From Ridgeia piscesae (lineage: Eukaryota > Annelida > Polychaeta > Sabellida > Siboglinidae): a stretch of 64,000 bases of DNA. Of the stretch, positions 57,468 to 64,000 are shown one piece after another. Location of the stretch: positions 249,001-313,000 of the forward strand of contig JAODUO010000066.1 of assembly GCA_025642075.2 (NCBI GenBank), given 5' to 3'. The notes below the pieces were generated by a model. That model saw only the letters and a list, made by a program, of their open reading frames with translations. It ran no database searches and had not been told where the DNA came from. The translations under genes and the position numbers were made by a program. Numbering within the stretch: the first letter of the stretch is position 1; each line of letters opens with the position of its first letter.

Positions 57468-58109
57468 TGGCTCCCACGACAGCTGTCTTATTGCTACACG
57501 TTTTTTGACGTATTTCAATTCGCAGGTCGCTTTAATATTTGACAAGTGCATTTATGAAGGTTCGGAAATTATTCCGGACGTTTACATTTTTTGCTTGAAA
57601 ACGGGTACTGGTGCCAGACTTTTTGGATTTTAAATCGACATTCGTCTATGCCTGGTTTGATAAGTGGCTGCAAACTCGTCGAGCAGAACATTGTGGTCTA
57701 TTTGTGGTAAACACTGGACCACGGTCTGCACTTGTGCAATCGCCAATAGTACGCAGTGACGCATGACGCACTTCAGCCCGCATTTGTGACAACAATGACA
57801 TCAACAGTGCGTTTGTAACAACAATGACATCAGCAGTGCGTTATTCTAGGTCACAGTTGTTGTCTATTGACCGATGTGCAACAAGGGATACCATATCTCA
57901 CCTGACCTGCTGTGTATATCCTCTTCTTAATTCGTCAACTCTGCATCTTCAAGCGTTTCTCTACGAGACGTTAACACCGTGGCGGTCGTAAAATCGCAAA
58001 ACAGATCGAGACAATAATTCACTGCGCACGAAACACCGGAATGTACACAATTTAATAACATTACCGCTGTGTAAACAGGTCAGCAAAAAACGCGATCAAG
58101 GCGTACGGG
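57468..58109. other. no gene; local tandem of AACAATGACATCA
   Basis: CpG-containing sequence. CAGTGCGTTTGTAACAACAA / GTGACAACAATGACATCA is locally duplicated near 57787-57840. No recognisable coding region. Confidence 0.5.
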
Positions 58110-60240
58110 TAAGTTACGTCAACGCTCAATCGTGCAGGAACAAAACACTTGCCATTGAGGACCACTTACTTGATAACCAACTCGATATGATGGCGATATC
58201 CAAACGGATACTGCATTAAGCACACGCCTCGTCCTACTGGCAAAGGAGGCGGTGTCACTATTATTCACAAATCCGAAATTGTCCTACACCAACAAGATAC
58301 CGATGCGTTTCGATAGTTTGAATACGTCGAGTGCCGGCGGAAAACACCTATGTCTTCCATGAGAATCTTTTACCGTCCGCCGCCATCAGTGAAAAATACA
58401 TTAACAACGACTGTGTTCGGACATGGGCATTTCTGACCATTTTGCAGTGAATTTCAATATAGAAACTGTTCAGCATCGCACTGGTTTGATGAAAATCAGA
58501 TAACGCAAAACACGCGATATTGATGCAGTGACTTTTCGACAAGACATTCCACTGTTCCGCTTCGATGATCTTGACGCGCTGAACGTAGAAGAACTAGTTG
58601 ATCAGTACGATCATTTGCTTGTCAGCTTAGGTGATTCACACGCGCCTATGCATGACAAGCAAATCCGACTACGGCAATATACAGTGTGGTATACAGATGA
58701 TCTGCGGGTTGAGAAACGAAAGAAACGGCAGAGAGAAATATCCTGGAGAAAATTCAGACTTGAGGTGAACAGACAAGTGTACGCTGATCAGTACAAGTCA
58801 ATGCAAAACTTACCAAAACAAAATGTGCCTACTATTCCAGCAAAATCCTTGACACAGGCAAGAAACAACAACGATTTTATCGAATTGCCTGCTTCATCGC
58901 AAAGTGGGAACTATGCTCCCTACCTACACATCCAAAGCTGAAATGGCGAGTCTGTTTTCAAACAATTTTTCTGAAAAGATCAGCAACATCTGTCGTGAGT
59001 TGTCTCTCAGTTCCGACAGAAGAAATGGTGAGAAAAAACGAGAATACCAACAACTGCTGCACATCGAATCTGTCTTCCTTCGCCCTATCAACACCAGACG
59101 AAATCAAGAATATTGTCATGGATGCTCCACCTAAATTATGCAACCTTGACCCAGCTTGTACATGGCTGGTTAAAGACACGATAAATGAACATCTCCCTGA
59201 CGTGTCGCACTTCGTTGTGACATCACTGCAGTCGTCCGTCTTGCCGGTGAAATACAAGACCGGCTACATATCGCCACTACTCAAGAAGACAGGACTAAGT
59301 CCGGAGTCATTACAAAACTATCGGCCTATTTCAAATCTGCCTTTTATTTCTAAAGTAATCGAGCGCGTCGTTGCAAAACAGCTGACTGTCTACTTCCAAG
59401 AAAACAACTTACCCGACCAGTTTCAGTCCGCATACCGGCAAGATCACCCTACCGAGTCGGCGCTGCATTCTGTGTGCAGTCGATCGTCGTTGTGTTGTGT
59501 TGGTCATGCTTGACTTGACAGCCGCTTTTGAGACCATTGACCATGCCATTCTTCTGAGCACTCTCACAGATTCGGGGTCGCGGACGCTGCGCTTGAGTGG
59601 TTGCGATCGTACTTATCCGGTCGCCACCAAGTCGTTCGGATCGGAAATGAAAAAGCAACCCCTAAGGTTGTGACTTTTGGTGTCTCACATGGCTCCGTAC
59701 TAGGGCCATTCCTGTTTACAGCATATATTGCACAGTAGGCGACATTATCAAGAAATTCGTTCTGGATTACCACCTCTACGCCGATGACACACTGTTGTAT
59801 ATTTCCTTTGCTCCTGAGGGAAATAGTCAACTAAACACAATCGACCGTTTGTGTAGCTGCCTCCAGGAACCGCGTGACCAAATTAATAAACTCCAGCGAA
59901 TTCAAAACATGGCAGCCAGAGTAATCACGTTTACACCACGTCGAGATCATTTAACGCCAGTTCTAAAAAGACCTACATTGGCTACCAATCAAATGCCGCA
60001 TTGAGTATACAATCATTTTCTATGTGTACCGATGACTCAATGGGACGGCTCCCCTGTATCTGACAAACCTGCTAAAAGACAGAGGCCAGGACGCACGCGT
60101 TCATCTGAACAACATTTGCTCGATATTCCACGTACCAAGCTAGTCAGTTTTGGTGACCGGTCTTTTCGTGTGGTAGGACGTCGCCTTTGGAACGCACTGC
60201 TCTTATATTGTTCAGAAATGCATTAGAAGATCGATGATGT
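58110..60240 (+). pseudogene. LINE family F, near full-span but broken
   Basis: The endonuclease part is visible in pieces: DNQLDMMAIS, GKGGGVTIIHKS and FRPPPS-like segments. The linker is DIDAVTFRQDIPLFRFDDLD and RQYTVWYTDDLRVEKRKKRQ. Reverse transcriptase follows with MDAPPKLCNLDPACTWLVKD, SLQNYRPISNLPFISKVIER, LPDQFQSAYRQDHPTESAL, GVSHGSVLGPFLFTAYIAQ and LYADDTLLYISF. The C-terminus is NKLQRIQNMAARVITFTPRR and RTKLVSFGDRSFRVVGRRLW. At least six frame changes. A segment between YADD and the C-terminus (about 59850) is missing. Confidence 0.88.
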
Positions 60241-60429
60241 GTCCTGTGTCCATGTGTCGGTCATTCTACGTGCTGTGTAAGGTTTCCAGGTTTCAAAAGA
60301 TCGATACAACGCCTGGTATCATTGTGTGGTTTATCGTCCAGGTGAAAGTTAAAAAATCACCAGCAACCTGTAAATTAGAGGTGTCCATTGTCATACTGTC
60401 CATCTGATGGGCAAATTATACGAGGAATT

Positions 60430-61080
60430 CCGAAGTTATGTAACCACTTTTGGTGTTAGGCAGCGGGCGGTAGACGACGATAAGACGAGTAGAATGAGAG
60501 CCATTGCGGAGACATTCGAATTTGGTGTATCAAGTTGTCGCGTCACGAAGCTAGACTTGTAGACGACAGCGACACCACCACCGGTGCCATGCGCTCTCTG
60601 GACAAGTAGCAGTTGGTAGCAGATACGACCAGCAGAGAGTATGTCGAGGTTATTGTCATCAATGTGGTCACATATCACGGTCGCTTTTCCATCTTGCTTC
60701 ACGTCGCATACCGATATGGCGTTCAAAAAGCAGAAAGACACTTGGCATACAGGTGGCATAACGTGTTTACTGTTAAGTTGAACATGATTGAGATTCTGTG
60801 TTGTGATCTTGCGTCTTGTGGTGAACAATGATGGGGGGCGAGGGTTGATCAATACAGCAATTGGTCTTAGTTTTGATCGCTCTGCCCTACAGCCCCTACG
60901 TGTCCGCCGATTGTTCAATACACAAAGTGGCGTCACAGAAACATCTGCAGTACCATATAATCCAGTCCCAGTGAAGTTTCTAATTCGCAGTAGGTCAGTT
61001 CTGTTGTATGTGATCATGCTGTGGAGAAAGGTCCATCCATCGGATCCTAAACATGCACAAATCGTGTCCATCCTTTACTA
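60430..61080 (-). pseudogene. LINE 5' fragment: leader and start of endonuclease
   Basis: The minus strand reads LNNRRTRRGCRAERSKLRPI (a basic leader common before LINE endonucleases), then DDNNLDILS, HGTGGGVAVVYKSSFVTRQL and ALILLVLSSSTARCLTPKVV. It is the first third of an APE-endonuclease LINE, and could be the 5' end of the family E type. Its 3' part is absent here. Confidence 0.75.
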
Positions 61081-61635
61081 TAGAACGCCATGAATTAAAG
61101 CATGTTCAATCCGTTATATGTGATACCCGTCACAATGTTTATATTTACATATCATGCAGTTATAACCTTCTAAGTAATCTATAACAATAATCTAAATTTA
61201 TATTTAGTAAACCTATATTCGCACACCAGACTTTGCGTCATATAGGCATACAGTTTGCTAACGACGATTTTGACAGTTTGTTATGATTTGTGGCAATAGA
61301 TGACACACATCACCCCAGAGGTATTGGTGTAAACCTTGAGACGCAATTGATCAAAAGGTTTAGATTTCGCAGTAGTCCAAACCCGCACGAGGTACTCTTC
61401 CATGTGCGCGATCTCCGTTTCGGCAGCTCTGCTCTCTCGGCAAACTCAGTCAGATAGACAATCAGATTGTATTACATCGCTGTAAGCTTAGTACCAATGC
61501 TGCTGGTGACATCGTTTCCAGTGAGTCAAAATCGAGTCAAGAATTGTTTTTTTTTAACAAATCATATTGAATTATGTATTACGAATATATACATTTCATC
61601 GTGCATTCCTGAATGCATGAGATGTCCATGGGAAG
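61081..61635. other. no gene
   Basis: AT-rich DNA with no recognised feature between the LINE 5' fragment and the CR1 copy. Confidence 0.5.
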
Positions 61636-63531
61636 GTGTCTAATCAAGCTACAGCTGAAATTAGAAATTCAAAGAGAAGCTACGAACAAAAAATAGCTTT
61701 TAATATAAAACATGACAGCAAGAGTTTTTATGCGTATGTTCGAAGTAAACAGAAAGTTCAGGATAAGGTCGGTCCTCTAGAAGGTAGTGATGGAAACATA
61801 ATAACAGAGGGATTCTTAATGGCAGAAAACCTAAATGAGTACTTTAGTTCGGTTGTTTACCAGGGAAGATATTAGTATATTACCAGTACTTGAGACTAAG
61901 TTCGAAGGGAGAGAGTTTGACTATTTAGGACAACTAATTGTAACCCCAACAATGGTAGCTAGGAAAATAAAAGATATGAAGGATAATAAATCACCTGGAG
62001 TGGATGGGATTCCTCCCAAATTACTATTGGAAATTGTAGAACAAATCAGCATACCGCTTGCAACAGTGTTCAATTTGTCATTAGAGGAGGGAATAGTTCC
62101 GTTAGAATGGAAAGAAGCAAACATTATACCATTATTTAAAAAAGGTTCGAGAAACAAGTCAGAGAACTATAGACCAGTGAGTTTAACATCGGTGATTTGC
62201 AAACTATTAGAAAGACTAATTAAAGATCACCTGGTTGATTTTCTTGTTAAAAATAAATTGATAAACCCATCTCAATATGGGTTTTTAAAAGCGAGGTCAT
62301 GCTTAACAAATATGTTATGTTTTTTGGAAGATGTCACAAAGTGGCTAGATGAGGGATCACCAGTAGATATAATCTACTTAGATTTAAAAAAGCCTTTGAC
62401 AAAGTGCCACACCAAAGACTACTACTTAAACTAAAGGCCCATGGCATAGGAAATGGAATGATCAACTGGATAGAAAAATGGCTTATTGATAGAAGACAAA
62501 GAGTAGTTGTTGATGGGGAGGTTTCAAACTGGAAAGCGGTTTTGAGTGGAGTACCGCAGGGATCAGTACTGGGACCTATTTTATTCTTAATATATATCAA
62601 TGATTTGGATGATGACATAACAAGCAAGGTGTTGAAGTTTGCGGACGACACAAAAGTGTTTAGGAAAATTAAAAGTGATGCAGATAGACAGCATTTACAA
62701 GATGATCTTAATAAGTTGATAGAATGGTCTGAGAAGTGGCAAATGCTGTTTAATTTTGGAAAGTGTAAGTGCCTTCACACAGGACATGGGAATGAAGATG
62801 CACAATATACAATGGGTGATACTGTACTAAATACTACCTTAAAGGAAAATGACTTAGGGTTAACTATTAGTGCTGACATGAAGGTATCAGAGCAGTGTGG
62901 AATTGCAGCAGCGAAGGGAAACCAAATTCTTGGATTAATTAGGCGAAATATAGTGTACAAAGAAAAAGAACTAATAATACCGCTGTATAAAACAATAGTT
63001 AGGCCTCACTTAGAATATTGTATACAAGCATGGAGGCCATATCGCAAGAAGGATATTGATATGCTAGAAAGAGTACAAAGGAGAGCAACCAAAATGATAC
63101 CAAAACTCAGGAATATTAGTTATGAAATGCGTCTAAAAGAATGTGGTTTAACAACACTAGAAACCAGAAGATTGAGAGGAGATCAGATTGAGGTGTTTAA
63201 AATATTGAATGGATATGAAAATATTGACAGAAATATTTTTTCACAGTCAAGGAAGAGAGAAGGACTCGAGGACATGGAGTTACATTAGCAAAGAAGCAGT
63301 GTAGACTAGATATTAGAAAATTTTCATTTTCACAAAGAACAGTAAACGAATGGAACAGATTATCAGCTGATTGTGTAGGTGCTAGTAGTGTTAATATATT
63401 TAAAAATAAAATCGACATATACCTAAGACGGGCGGGGTATACTTAGATAGATAGGTTGGACTCTCGATAAGCCAAATGGCTTCCTAGTCCACCTGCCATC
63501 TAGAGTTGAATCTCTAGGTGGCAATCTTGTT
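61636..63531 (+). pseudogene. CR1-type LINE, reverse transcriptase, 5'-truncated, nearly intact
   Basis: This is the best-preserved retroelement here. It reads SFYAYVRSKQKVQDKVGPLE, DNKSPGVDGIPPKLL, NYRPVSLTSVICKLLERLI, INPSQYGFLKARSCLTNML and DIIYLDLKK. Then follow [20 protein letters not shown], the catalytic LKFADDTKVF, ERVQRRATKMIPKLRNISYE and TRRLRGDQIEVFKILNGYEN. The order and wording match chicken-CR1-type elements closely. Only about three frameshifts: near 61850, in an A-run at about 62388 just before the PFDKVPH block, and near 63240. It ends GGTGGCAATCTTGTT. The endonuclease is missing because of 5' truncation. Confidence 0.92.
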
Positions 63532-64000
63532 GTTAATCGAGTCAACATAAGCAATCCAGCATCATCGCTACTCACACTATAGTCATAGGTATGAAGTGAC
63601 CATTAATAGTACGTTTAGTTGGTGACTGGTCCGTGGGCACGACACCAGTAGTAGCTCGCGTGTATAACAAACCTTTACTACCCCGTCCATAGAATTATTA
63701 TTTACATTAAAATGTATTGTTAACATGGATGGCGTTATTATCATCACGAGTAAACATATTACCGAGTGTGAGTCTTCATTACATTAGTAGTAGCCAGCAA
63801 ACCAGCAGTTGGGTTGTTTATCAACAGTCACGCACTGTAGCTGTACGCCAGCGACGTGAACTAGTACCGCCTACTGGCATAGTCAGTGAGCCTGTGACCA
63901 TCCAAGCGTGCAGGTCGCATTGGCGATAGCTGTGCACCTAATCAATCATCGCCGTGGCACAGGTTGTACCAAGACAGTCTTTAGCGAAAACAAATAACGT
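63532..64000. other. no gene
   Basis: The last 470 bp contain no recognised element. A 70-codon open frame at 63717-63929 has no visible domain. Confidence 0.5.

Noticed and set aside
56809..57633. Two similar frames starting MSFRCT on opposite strands
   Set aside because: They are the two inverted arms of the foldback element, not related genes.

Overview
The window is a piece of an animal nuclear genome. The evidence is small exons with GT/AG splice sites, long introns, abundant microsatellites, tRNA-derived SINEs, many decayed non-LTR retrotransposons and DNA transposons. There is no operon structure, no CRISPR array and no intact prokaryote-type gene. The repeat mix (chicken-CR1-like LINEs, EnSpm/CACTA and hAT relics, tRNA-SINEs with a 'CTTGGGAAAG' middle) suggests an invertebrate, probably marine, but the species cannot be named from sequence alone.

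The one host gene recognised with confidence is the 5' part of a CCDC88-family gene (girdin/Daple type) on the minus strand. Five coding exons were assembled by hand from splice sites and reading phase: 29672-29725, 28012-28094, 25494-25599, 14124-14193 and 8007-8149. They join without a frame break into 152 codons of the N-terminal HOOK domain. The gene runs off the left edge of the window, and no sixth exon was found in the remaining 8 kb. A CpG-rich stretch (29726-30700) upstream of the start codon is the likely promoter and 5' UTR.

Region by region. Positions 1-8006 are intron 5 and unknown sequence, with GAGG, GA, TG and 7-bp CACACTG arrays and a SINE. Positions 8150-29671 are introns 4 to 1, carrying a family of about 190-300 bp MITEs, SINEs, a 26-bp minisatellite, a local 150-bp duplication and a large TG array next to exon 5. 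Positions 30780-37250 are a pile of LINE fragments, several inserted into one another. Positions 37980-38990 hold a GGGTCA-rich palindromic and tandem array with a 162-168 bp period. Positions 40235-42587 hold a duplicated ~690-bp segment around a broken 'YLVEFT...WPP' exon. Positions 42870-44754 hold a decayed CACTA transposase. Positions 46580-53340 hold five copies of a ~1.3 kb tandem repeat, the first broken by two DNA elements. Positions 54545-63531 are a retrotransposon graveyard with at least six LINE copies, including a CR1 copy whose pre-insertion site can be read directly.

The transposable elements do not cooperate with the host gene. They explain its intron size and could affect its splicing where they lie within about 50 bp of an exon. 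No novel multi-gene system was found. The observations most worth checking are the splice-site context of the CCDC88 exons, the GGGTCA array, the 1.3 kb macrosatellite, and the unidentified exon-like segment at 45611-45752.
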